From contig CBFFYP010000024.1 in the NCBI GenBank assembly GCA_965646165.1, positions 1 to 52,966 on the forward strand: DNA of 52,966 nt. The letters run 5' to 3'. This stretch comes from MGBC114844 sp910585855. Its GTDB lineage: Bacteria > Bacillota > Clostridia > Lachnospirales > Lachnospiraceae. Under the pieces are notes generated by a model. It made no database searches. It worked only from the letters and a program-made list of their open reading frames with translations, and was not told the DNA's origin. The translations under genes were made by a program, and so were the position numbers. This document shows, piece by piece, positions 26,875 to 34,965 of the stretch. The number at the start of each line of letters is the position of its first letter. Position 1 is the first letter of the stretch.

Positions 26875-28056
26875 GAATATCAAATTTTCTTCTTCGCTTT
26901 CCTCCAGCAAAAAATCAGCTAAAATAACATTGCTTACTAAAATCCCCTGCTGTGTCAGCCAAATTCTATTCTCATCTTCCTCCAATAGTTTACTTTTCTC
27001 CCATTTTTCTAATACCTTTTTATAAATTTGTTCCACTGTATATCCAAACTTTTTTTGAAATTCTGCTTTTGAAATTCCCGCCATTTTTCGCAGTCCTAAA
27101 AACATAAACTCTTCTATCTGACTTCTTTTTGTTAGTTGTTCTTTCTTTATATAAAGCCGCTCCAAATACCTGCTGTTTTCTAAATAATTCTTAAAATCCG
27201 TTGTATTTTGCAATCGAATCCCATTTATATAAGAAGATGCCCCCAGCCCTAACCCCAGATATTCCTTTCCGCTCCAATAGATTAGATTATGCCGACACTC
27301 TTTTCCTTTTTTTGCATAATTCGAAACCTCATACCGCCGATAACCTGCTTCCTCCAAGTGTTGTACAGTTTTCTCATACATCTTATATTCTTCCTCTTCT
27401 CCCGGCAAAAGAAGCTGCCCTTTTTCCATCTCGTCAAAAAACAATGTCCCCTCTTCTACTATTAAACTATACGCCGAAATATGCTCCGGCTCTAATGCAG
27501 TTACTTTTCGAAGTGTATCCTCCCATCCGTCAAGTGTCTGACTTGGCAGTCCAAACATCAAGTCTATATTGCAATTAGAAAACCCTGCCTCCCTTGCCCA
27601 TAAAAAACTTGTCAAAAAACGCTGATAATTATGCACCCGTCCCAATTTCTTCAATATATGATCTTCTGTAGACTGAAGCCCAAAACTAATTCGATTAATT
27701 CCTATTTTCCTATATAACTGAAGTTTTTTTAAATCAACCGTTTCAGGATTACATTCTATTGTAATTTCCGCCCCCTCTTCAATAAAAAATACCCTCTGCA
27801 GTTCAAAAAAAATTTGAGCTAACCACTCTCCTAAAGGAAAAGTCGGTGTACCTCCTCCAAAAAAAATACTCTGCACCGAATAAGAAAATGCTAAATCAGC
27901 ATAAGCTGTTATCTCTTTTTCTAATGCCAAAAAATACTGTTCCATCTCTTCTTCCAAAGCCGTAGCAGAAAGGAAATCACAGTAACTGCATTTTTTTAAA
28001 CAAAAAGGGATATGTATATATATCCCCAATGGCTTTCTATTCCCAATGATATTCAT
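26866..28056 (-). CDS. hemW: Radical SAM heme chaperone HemW (coproporphyrinogen oxidase-like)
   Basis: This 396-residue radical SAM protein has the cluster motif CLKKCSYC (Cys 19, 23, 26) following GIYIHIPF, the SAM-binding GGGTPT, and the C-terminal HemN-like domain of the HemW branch. HemW inserts heme into targets rather than oxidising coproporphyrinogen; true HemN is longer. The TTG and ATG are six bases apart; I prefer ATG 28056 because GAAAGGA lies eight bases upstream. It normally follows lepA directly, but here a 750-bp composite repeat (28086-28839) separates the two. Confidence 0.93.
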   Translation of the reverse strand: MNIIGNRKPLGIYIHIPFCLKKCSYCDFLSATALEEEMEQYFLALEKEITAYADLAFSYSVQSIFFGGGTPTFPLGEWLAQIFFELQRVFFIEEGAEITIECNPETVDLKKLQLYRKIGINRISFGLQSTEDHILKKLGRVHNYQRFLTSFLWAREAGFSNCNIDLMFGLPSQTLDGWEDTLRKVTALEPEHISAYSLIVEEGTLFFDEMEKGQLLLPGEEEEYKMYEKTVQHLEEAGYRRYEVSNYAKKGKECRHNLIYWSGKEYLGLGLGASSYINGIRLQNTTDFKNYLENSRYLERLYIKKEQLTKRSQIEEFMFLGLRKMAGISKAEFQKKFGYTVEQIYKKVLEKWEKSKLLEEDENRIWLTQQGILVSNVILADFLLEESEEENLIFKK

Positions 28057-28085
28057 AAACAAAATCCTTTCTGTTATCTTTCACC

Positions 28086-28414
28086 GGACGCCAGAGGCGG
28101 TTTGCTCCTGTTCTTTGCCTGCTCCGCTCCAAACGGTAAGAAAGTCTTGGGCTTCTGATTTATGCGCATCCAGCCGGACGAACCGGGGCGCAATTCGCCC
28201 TCACCACAGCCGAAACAAATCAGATGTAAGGAAGGATTTTACCAGCCAAAAACATCCTCTTCCCTATCCTCCGGGCTAAGCACGCCCCTTTTTTTGCATA
28301 CCCTGCATAGAAGCAGGATATGCAAAAAATTCTAGGTGTTTCCACAGAAGCCCAAGACTTTCTAACCGTTCTCCGAAGTCGCTGGCAAAGGACAGGAGCA
28401 AACCGCCTCTCGCT
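28086..28414 (-). repeat. Family A element, arm type A1 (left half of composite copy 2)
   Basis: The left arm GGACGCCAGAGGCGGTTTGC pairs with GCAAACCGCCTCT near 28397-28411. Its core has GGGGCG/CGCCCC and the hairpin GCATACCCTGC/GCAGGATATGC bordered by T and A tracts. It is the same unit as 3047-3380 and lies in the same orientation, between lepA and hemW. Confidence 0.88.
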
Positions 28415-28507
28415 GTTGATGAATAACGACAAAAACGATGTGTTATTACAGAACAAGTCTTCCGCAAAGTTTAAACCCCATTCTTTTTTTGCTTCTGTAT
28501 CAAGAAA

Positions 28508-28839
28508 CAGCCAGATTCGAAAACGGTGGGCAGACTGCAGTGACTTTGGAAAAAAGTTAGAAGTTCTTAGACTTCTGCTCGAAAACCTAAGATTTTTTTC
28601 ACATCCTGCTTCTATGCAGGGTGTGAAAAAAAAGGGGCGTGTTTAGCCCGGATAATAGGAAAAAGGCTCTCTTATGGCTGAGAAAATCCTTCCTTACACC
28701 CGTTTCGTTTCGGTTGAAATGAGGGCGAATTGCGCCCCGGTCTGTCCGACTGGAGAAAGGAAAAAGCAGAAGTCTTAGAACTTCTTACTTTTTGGAAACC
28801 GGAACAGCAGACTGCCCACCGTTTTCGAATCTGGCGTCC
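28508..28839 (+). repeat. Family A element, arm type A2 (right half of composite copy 2)
   Basis: The left arm CCAGATTCGAAAACGGTGGG pairs with CCCACCGTTTTCGAATCTGG at the right end. The core GGGGCGTGTTTAGCCCGG and GGGCGAATTGCGCCCC matches the other A units. The end GGCGTCC lies 25 bp from the lepA stop codon. The spacer to the A1 half (28415-28507) is A/T-rich and not conserved. Confidence 0.88.
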
Positions 28840-28863
28840 TCCGACATCCTCTATAAATCTTTT

Positions 28864-30678
28864 TTACCTGTCATCCAATTTCAATACACTCATAAATGCC
28901 GCCTGCGGAATCTCTACATTTCCCACCTGCCGCATCCGTTTCTTCCCTTCTTTCTGCTTTTCAAGCAATTTCCTCTTCCGGCTGATATCTCCCCCATAAC
29001 ACTTTGCCAGCACATCTTTTCGCATCGCTTTCACCGTTTCCCTTGCAATCACCTTACTTCCAATCGCTGCCTGAATCGGAATTTCAAATAAATGACGTGG
29101 AATTTCTTCTTTTAATTTCTCACACATCCGCCTTCCCCGTTCATAAGCAGTTTCTTCAAACACAATAAAGGAAAGCGCATCCACTTCCTCTCGATTAATC
29201 AAAATATCTAATTTTACCAATTTCGATTTTGCATATCCTGTAATCTCATAGTCAAAAGAAGCATACCCTCTGGAACGTGATTTCAAAGCATCAAAAAAAT
29301 CATAAATAATTTCATTTAACGGCAGATCATAACGAAGTAAAGCCCTTGTAGTTTCCATATACTCCATTCCAATATAAATACCCCGCCTCTCTTGGCAAAG
29401 TTCCATAATCGATCCAACATACTCCGTTGTCACCATAATCTCTGCCCGAACCATAGGCTCTTCCATATAGTCAATCTCTGACGGATCAGGCAGATTAGAA
29501 GGATTAGTCAATTCAATCCGCTCTCCATTCGTTTTATATACCCTATATACCACACTAGGAGCGGTTGTCACCAGATCTAAATTATATTCTCTTTCCAGTC
29601 TTTCCTGTATAATCTCTAAATGAAGCAGCCCTAAAAATCCACAGCGAAACCCAAATCCAAGTGCGATCGACGTTTCCGGTTCAAAATACAAAGCAGCATC
29701 ATTTAACTGCAGTTTTTCTAATGCATCTCTCAAGTCTGGATACTTTGCTCCGTCTGCCGGATAAAGTCCGCAGTAGACCATCGGATTGGCCCGTTTATAT
29801 CCGGGAAGTGCCTCTTTACAGGGATTCTGTGCATCAGTAATAGTATCTCCCACAGAAGTATCCCTTACATTTTTAATACTTGCCGTTAAATATCCCACCA
29901 TACCTGCACTTAATTCTTCACAGGGAATCAACTGTCCCGCACCAAAATAGCCGACTTCCACCACATCCATCTCTGCCTTTGTCGCCATCATACGAACCCT
30001 CATTCCCTTTTTTACCCTGCCTTCTCTGACACGGAAAAAGACAATAACTCCCTTATAAGAATCATAAATAGAATCAAAAATCAATGCCTGAAGCGGTGCA
30101 TCAGCATCTCCTTTCGGTGCAGGAATTTTCGTAATAATCTGCTCTAATACCCCTTCAATATTGATTCCTGCCTTTGCCGAAATCTGCGGTGCATCCTGTG
30201 CCTCAATCCCAATTACATCCTCAATTTCCTCAATTACCCGCTGCGGTTCTGCACTGGGCAGATCAATCTTATTAATTACCGGAAACACGTCCAGATTATG
30301 ATCCAGTGCCAAATAAACATTTGCCAAAGTCTGTGCTTCAATTCCCTGTGCCGCATCCACCACTAGTATTGCCCCGTCACAGGCAGCAAGACTTCTAGAA
30401 ACCTCATAATTAAAATCGACATGACCGGGGGTATCGATCAAATTAAAAATATATTCTTCTCCGTTTTGTGCCTTATAAACCGTCCGAACCGCCTGTGACT
30501 TAATTGTAATTCCACGTTCTCTTTCTAACTCCATATTGTCCAAAACCTGCGCCTGCATCTCTCTTTCCGTCAATAACCCAGTCTTTTCAATAATACGATC
30601 TGCCAATGTTGATTTTCCATGATCAATATGAGCAATAATACAAAAATTTCGGATTCTACTCTGATCAATTTCTGCCAT
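28864..30678 (-). CDS. lepA: Elongation factor 4 (LepA), ribosome back-translocating GTPase
   Basis: The 604-residue translational GTPase has G1 AHIDHGKST (about 16-24), switch II DTPGHVDF, G4 NKIDLPSA near 130, EF-G-like domains II, III and V, and the LepA-specific C-terminal domain ending KRMRQVGNVEIPQAAFM. It acts on stalled ribosomes under stress. The ATG at 30676-30678 lies nine bases after AGGAGGG; an in-frame TTG two codons earlier is too close. A good promoter lies upstream. The size and domain order are entirely normal. Confidence 0.97.
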   Translation of the reverse strand: MAEIDQSRIRNFCIIAHIDHGKSTLADRIIEKTGLLTEREMQAQVLDNMELERERGITIKSQAVRTVYKAQNGEEYIFNLIDTPGHVDFNYEVSRSLAACDGAILVVDAAQGIEAQTLANVYLALDHNLDVFPVINKIDLPSAEPQRVIEEIEDVIGIEAQDAPQISAKAGINIEGVLEQIITKIPAPKGDADAPLQALIFDSIYDSYKGVIVFFRVREGRVKKGMRVRMMATKAEMDVVEVGYFGAGQLIPCEELSAGMVGYLTASIKNVRDTSVGDTITDAQNPCKEALPGYKRANPMVYCGLYPADGAKYPDLRDALEKLQLNDAALYFEPETSIALGFGFRCGFLGLLHLEIIQERLEREYNLDLVTTAPSVVYRVYKTNGERIELTNPSNLPDPSEIDYMEEPMVRAEIMVTTEYVGSIMELCQERRGIYIGMEYMETTRALLRYDLPLNEIIYDFFDALKSRSRGYASFDYEITGYAKSKLVKLDILINREEVDALSFIVFEETAYERGRRMCEKLKEEIPRHLFEIPIQAAIGSKVIARETVKAMRKDVLAKCYGGDISRKRKLLEKQKEGKKRMRQVGNVEIPQAAFMSVLKLDDR

Positions 30679-30722
30679 ATCCAACTTCCCTCCTAAACCA
30701 TCATTTTCCGCTTTTTCGCATC

Positions 30723-30751
30723 ATTATAACATAGATTTTTTTTTGCCACAA
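30723..30751 (-). promoter_or_regulatory. Sigma-A promoter of lepA
   Basis: On the minus strand TTGTGG (30746-30751), 17 bases that include a nine-base A tract, then TATAAT (30723-30728). Confidence 0.7.
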
Positions 30752-30847
30752 GCAGTTCTTTTAGTTTTCTTTAATTAAGCTTTTATAGATAGAATACCAG
30801 AAAGCTATCTCTTTCGCCGAATAACAAAAGTTTAGATAAGATTCCTT

Positions 30848-30865
30848 TTTCGAATCTGGCGTCCT
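30848..30865 (+). repeat. Solo A2-type terminal end
   Basis: TTCGAATCTGGCGTCC followed by a C run matches the right end of A2 elements, with no other part of an element within 100 bp. It is in the lepA/nrdD intergenic region. The rest of that 540-bp gap holds the lepA promoter and the nrdD control region. Confidence 0.65.
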
Positions 30866-30931
30866 CCCCCCAACAAATTAAACTTTGATTTTAAATCGAA
30901 CATATTTTCGAAATAATTTCTCCATTTCGAG

Positions 30932-30940
30932 TTATCCACA
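30932..30940 (+). promoter_or_regulatory. DnaA box
   Basis: A perfect TTATCCACA nonamer. A second one in the same orientation lies at 31069-31077, both upstream of nrdD. Confidence 0.55.
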
Positions 30941-31068
30941 CTCTATCTTTGACTCTTTAAAAGATTTTTATTTAATATCGCAAAACTTCTTCCACTCTTC
31001 CATTTCTAACCATAACCTTCCTACTCTTTTTACCATTTTTCAGAATATTCTAAACACGATTCTTCCAG

Positions 31069-31087
31069 TTATCCACAATATATTGTG
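31069..31087 (+). promoter_or_regulatory. DnaA box overlapping NrdR box 1
   Basis: TTATCCACA (31069-31077) runs into the palindrome CACAATATATTGTG (31074-31087), which fits the NrdR consensus ACACWATATATWGTGT. The site lies about 55 bp before the nrdD -10. Confidence 0.75.
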
Positions 31088-31106
31088 TTTTATCATCATT
31101 TTAAAT

Positions 31107-31142
31107 CTAGATATAGACATTTTCTTTTATCGGTGCTATAAT
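31107..31142 (+). promoter_or_regulatory. NrdR box 2 and nrdD promoter
   Basis: CTAGATATAG (31107-31116) matches the NrdR core with one change, and its centre is exactly 31 bp from box 1, the usual three-turn spacing. It overlaps the -35 TAGACA (31114-31119), which is followed after 17 bases by TATAAT (31137-31142). NrdR binding here would block RNA polymerase. Confidence 0.75.
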
Positions 31143-31225
31143 AACTTTTACATCGGTTAGGAACGCCAACAGACAGCTTTCCTATCCGATTCTTTCAGCA
31201 ACAAAAAATTTGGGAGGCTTTTATC

Positions 31226-33352
31226 ATGAGAGTAATCAAACGCAATGGCCGTGAAGTGCCATATGACAGCAGCAAAATCATTCTTGCTGTTCAAAAAGCG
31301 AACAAGGAGGTTCCAAGCGATGAAAAAGTGACCGATCGCCGAATTCAGGAAATCGTGTCGCATATCGAGGCACGCCGCCTTGATTCTATGTACGTAGAAG
31401 AGATACAGGATATGATTGAGCAGGAATTAATGGCTGACCACAAATTTATCCTAGCCAAAAAGTACATAATTTACCGCTACCAGCGTGACATGGTGCGCAA
31501 AGCCAATACTACAGACGAATCCATTATGAGTTTAATTAAAAACCGAAACAAAGACGTAGCAGAAGAAAACTCAAATAAAAATGCTTCTGTTGCTTCCACT
31601 CAGCGGGATTTGATCGCCGGAGAAGTCTCCAAAGATTTAACCAGAAGACTGCTGCTTCCAGACTATATTTCCAAAGCACATGATGAAGGGGCAATTCATT
31701 TTCATGATGCAGACTATTTTTTACAGCCGATTTTTAACTGCTGTTTAATCAATATCGGAGATATGTTAGACAATGGTACGGTTATGAACGGGAAACTAAT
31801 TGAAAGTCCAAAAAGTTTTCAAGTGGCATGTACCGTTATGACGCAGATTATTTCTGCTGTAGCCAGCAGTCAGTACGGCGGACAGTCCGTAGATATCCGC
31901 CATCTTGGAAAATACTTAAGAAAGAGTTACTACAAATACAAAAACCGCTATATGAAAACCTTTGGAGATTCTCTTGCAGAAGAAACCATTGATGAATTAG
32001 TATCCGAACGGCTTCGAGATGAACTGCGTTCTGGCGTACAAACAATTCAGTATCAAATCAACACTTTGATGACAACAAATGGACAATCTCCTTTTGTTAC
32101 ACTATTTTTAAATCTGGACAAAGAAGACGAATACCTTCCAGAAAATGCTATGATTGTAGAAGAGATTCTGCGGCAGCGGTTAGAAGGCATCAAAAACGAA
32201 AAAGGAGTCTATGTCACACCTGCCTTTCCAAAACTGGTCTATGTATTAGACGAACACAACTGTTTAAAAGGCGGAGAATACGACTATATCACCAAACTTG
32301 CCGTAAAATGTTCAGCAAAACGGCTTTACCCGGACTATATCTCAGCAAAAAAAATGCGGGAAAACTATGAAAACAACGTTTTTAGCTGTATGGGCTGCCG
32401 CAGTTTCCTAGCACCTTGGAAAGATGAAAACGGAAATTATCAGTTTGAAGGTCGTTTTAATCAGGGAGTAGTCAGCTTAAATCTGCCTCAAATCGGAATT
32501 TTAGCAGATAAAGACGAGGACAAGTTCTGGAAGCTGATGGATGAGCGGCTTCAGCTCTGCTATGAAGCGTTGATGTGCCGGCACTATGCACTGGAAGGCA
32601 CGCTTTCCGATACCAGCCCAATTCACTGGCAGTATGGTGCGATTGCACGATTAGGAAAAAAAGAACCAATTGATAAACTGCTGCATGACGGATACTCCAC
32701 CATTTCTTTAGGTTATATCGGACTTTATGAAGTTACAAAATTGATGACCGGCGTAAGCCATACCGATCCGGTTGGTACAGACTTTGCTCTCCGTGTGATG
32801 CGGCGGATGCGTGCAGCAACCGACTGCTGGAAAAAAGAAACTGGAATCGGATTCAGCCTTTACGGAACACCGGCAGAATCCCTTTGCTATCGCTTTGCCC
32901 GAATTGATAAACAGCGGTTTGGAGAAATCCCGGATATTACCGATAAAGGATACTATACCAATTCCTATCATGTAGATGTACGGGAAAAAATCGACGCTTT
33001 TACCAAGTTTCAATTTGAAAGCCAATTCCAGACAATTTCTTCTGGAGGTGCAATCTCCTATGTCGAAATCCCTAATATGCGGCATAACCTTTCTGCTTTA
33101 GAAGAATTAGTAAAATATATCTATGACAATATTCAATATGCCGAGTTTAACACAAAATCAGATTACTGCCATGTCTGCGGATTTGACGGAGAAATTGAAA
33201 TCAACGATAACTTTGAATGGGAATGTCCAAATTGCCATAATAAAGATCAAAACAAAATGAACGTCACCCGGAGAACTTGCGGATATCTTGGAGAAAATTT
33301 CTGGAACGTCGGAAAAACAAAAGAAATTAAAGCTCGTGTACTTCATTTGTAA
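31226..33352 (+). CDS. nrdD: Anaerobic (class III) ribonucleoside-triphosphate reductase
   Basis: This 708-residue glycyl-radical enzyme makes dNTPs from NTPs without oxygen. It has an N-terminal ATP-cone (1-95, MRVIKRNGREVPYDSSKI), the ten-stranded barrel with catalytic CMGCRSF near 390, a zinc site formed by CHVC and CPNC near 650-675, and the radical loop RRTCGYLGENFW with Gly686. The end VGKTKEIKARVLHL is family-typical. The start has GGGAGG upstream. NrdR boxes and two DnaA boxes mark the control region. The activase nrdG is encoded about 1 kb downstream rather than adjacent, because repeat elements occupy the gap. Confidence 0.97.
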   Translation: MRVIKRNGREVPYDSSKIILAVQKANKEVPSDEKVTDRRIQEIVSHIEARRLDSMYVEEIQDMIEQELMADHKFILAKKYIIYRYQRDMVRKANTTDESIMSLIKNRNKDVAEENSNKNASVASTQRDLIAGEVSKDLTRRLLLPDYISKAHDEGAIHFHDADYFLQPIFNCCLINIGDMLDNGTVMNGKLIESPKSFQVACTVMTQIISAVASSQYGGQSVDIRHLGKYLRKSYYKYKNRYMKTFGDSLAEETIDELVSERLRDELRSGVQTIQYQINTLMTTNGQSPFVTLFLNLDKEDEYLPENAMIVEEILRQRLEGIKNEKGVYVTPAFPKLVYVLDEHNCLKGGEYDYITKLAVKCSAKRLYPDYISAKKMRENYENNVFSCMGCRSFLAPWKDENGNYQFEGRFNQGVVSLNLPQIGILADKDEDKFWKLMDERLQLCYEALMCRHYALEGTLSDTSPIHWQYGAIARLGKKEPIDKLLHDGYSTISLGYIGLYEVTKLMTGVSHTDPVGTDFALRVMRRMRAATDCWKKETGIGFSLYGTPAESLCYRFARIDKQRFGEIPDITDKGYYTNSYHVDVREKIDAFTKFQFESQFQTISSGGAISYVEIPNMRHNLSALEELVKYIYDNIQYAEFNTKSDYCHVCGFDGEIEINDNFEWECPNCHNKDQNKMNVTRRTCGYLGENFWNVGKTKEIKARVLHL

Positions 33353-33356
33353 AGAA

Positions 33357-33424
33357 GGACGCTGGAAGCGGAAGGGAGGTCTATTCTGAATTTGGAGTAG
33401 ACCTCCCTTTGGATTTCGGCGTCC
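33357..33424 (+). repeat. Miniature family B hairpin
   Basis: GGACGCTGG and TTCGGCGTCC are family B termini. The arms GGGAGGTCTATTC and GAGTAGACCTCCC pair, but the conserved core and inner hairpin are absent. It starts five bases after the nrdD stop and could end transcription. Confidence 0.7.
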
Positions 33425-33485
33425 TCTGAATTTTAGTGTCCCCATCTAAAATAACATTTTTTTGTACTTCAATAAGTCTTTTAGA

Positions 33486-33818
33486 GGACGCCAGATTCGA
33501 AAATGGTGAACCGCCTGCTGTTCCGGCTTCCAAAAAGTAAGAAGTTCTAAGACTTCTGCATTTTTATGCATCCAACCGGACAGACCGGAGCGCAATTCGC
33601 CTGCATGGAAGCCAAAACAAAATGGACGTTCCAAATGATGCTGCCTGCCACAAAACAGTCGCTTTTCTATACGATGCAGGCTAAACACGCTCCTTTTTTT
33701 TCACACCCTGCATGGAAGCAGGATGTGAAAAAAATCTTAGATTGTGGAGCAGAAGTCAAGAACTTCTAACTTTTCTCCAAAGTCACTGCAGGCGGTCCAC
33801 CATTTTCGAATCTGGCTG
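33486..33818 (-). repeat. Family A element, arm type A2 (left half of inverted composite copy 3)
   Basis: The left end GGACGCCAGATTCGAAAATG pairs with CATTTTCGAATCTGG near 33801-33815. Here the core stem is GGAGCG/CGCTCC instead of GGGGCG/CGCCCC, and the next stem is CGCCTGCAT/ATGCAGG, both changed on the two sides together. Confidence 0.87.
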
Positions 33819-33941
33819 TTTCTTGACCCCGGAACAAAAAAAATCTTCTTCAGCCTTTTATATTTATTCCATTGCAAAAAAACGTTAACTGCTAACGAAT
33901 CGATCAAAGTAACAAAACATTATTTCTACTGCATTTCACGA

Positions 33942-34277
33942 ACAGCGAGAGGCGGTTTGCTCCTTTTCTTTGTCTGCGACTTCGGAGAACGGTTAGAACG
34001 TCTGACTTCTGTGGAAACACCTAGGATTTTTTGCACATCCTGCTTTCATGCAGGGTGTGCAAAAAAAGGGGCGTGTTTAGCCCGTATTGTTTAAAAAAGA
34101 ATCTGTGTTGTAGATGGAAAAATTCTTCCTTACACCAATTACGTTTTGGTTGGGAATACGGGCGAATTGCGCCCCGGTTCGGACGGTTGGATGTGCTTTG
34201 ATACAGAAGTCTTAGACGTTCTTACCGTTTGGAGAGCGGAGCAAGCAAAGAAAAGGAGCAAACCGCCTCTGGCGTCC
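33942..34277 (+). repeat. Family A element, arm type A1 (right half of inverted composite copy 3)
   Basis: AACAGCGAGAGGCGGTTTGC at the left pairs with GCAAACCGCCTCTGGCGTCC at the right end. The core has GGGGCGTGTTTAGCCCGTAT and ATACGGGCGAATTGCGCCCC, and the hairpin is GCACATCCTGC/GCAGGGTGTGC. With 33486-33818 it forms a composite that is the exact inverse order of copies 1 and 2. Confidence 0.87.
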
Positions 34278-34329
34278 GGTGAAAGCACCCCCATCCAAAA
34301 GCCTAATTAAAGTTTTTTGTATTTTTTTA

Positions 34330-34358
34330 TTGCCATCCCAAGTATTTTAGTGTATGAT
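34330..34358 (+). promoter_or_regulatory. Promoter of nrdG
   Basis: TTGCCA (34330-34335), 17 bases, TATGAT (34353-34358), about 36 bp before the start codon. It gives nrdG a promoter independent of nrdD. Confidence 0.6.
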
Positions 34359-34394
34359 AATTAAAATAAAATTTCAAAGAAGGGAGGCATATAT

Positions 34395-34928
34395 GTGAAT
34401 TATGCAGATATCAAACGCTATGACATAGCAAATGGCACAGGGGTACGTGTTTCCCTTTTTGTCAGCGGATGCACCCATCACTGTAAAGGCTGTTTTAATT
34501 CTGAAACATGGGATTTTTCTTATGGGACACCTTTCACTTCAGAAACGATTGCTACTATTCTTGAATACTGCAAGCCAGACTATATCGCCGGATTAAGTTT
34601 ACTTGGCGGAGAACCTTTTGAACATGATAATCAAATTGCTCTTTTGCCTTTGGTAAAGTGTTTTAAGGAACGTTTTCCTCAAAAAAATATCTGGTGCTGG
34701 TCTGGCTATCTTTTTGACCGTGATATTTTAAATACTATGACAGCAAAATGGCAGGAAACAGCCGAATTTCTCTCCTATATTGATATTCTTGTAGACGGAG
34801 AATTTATAGAAGAGCAAAAAAATAAAAATCTTGTTTTTCGTGGTTCGGCAAATCAGCGTATTATTTTAGTGCCGGAATCTCTAAAAGCAAATACGATTCT
34901 TTTATGGACTCCGCCAAAGGATTTCTAA
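34395..34928 (+). CDS. nrdG: Anaerobic ribonucleotide reductase activating protein (radical SAM)
   Basis: NrdG generates the glycyl radical on NrdD using SAM and a 4Fe-4S cluster. The 177-residue protein has CTHHCKGC (Cys 26, 30, 33) and LSLLGGEPF near 75, both standard. Translation begins at GTG (34395-34397), seven bases after AGGGAGG. It is followed by dut, consistent with a dNTP-supply block. It is separated from nrdD by about 1 kb of repeats and has its own promoter. Confidence 0.95.
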   Translation: MNYADIKRYDIANGTGVRVSLFVSGCTHHCKGCFNSETWDFSYGTPFTSETIATILEYCKPDYIAGLSLLGGEPFEHDNQIALLPLVKCFKERFPQKNIWCWSGYLFDRDILNTMTAKWQETAEFLSYIDILVDGEFIEEQKNKNLVFRGSANQRIILVPESLKANTILLWTPPKDF

Positions 34929-34965
34929 TTATTATTATAAACTATAGAGAAAGGATCATCCTTTT

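Noticed and set aside
28590..28640. The core hairpin of family A as an intrinsic terminator
   Set aside because: Its stem is preceded by T and followed by A on both strands, so neither transcript ends in the U run a terminator needs; the T and A tracts pair with each other.
28220..28646. Open frames of 60-110 codons on both strands within the family A repeats (also at 3684-3875, 33446-34094, 37756-38194, 52306-52515)
   Set aside because: They arise from inverted arms, overlap on both strands, lack ribosome binding sites and are not conserved as protein between copies.
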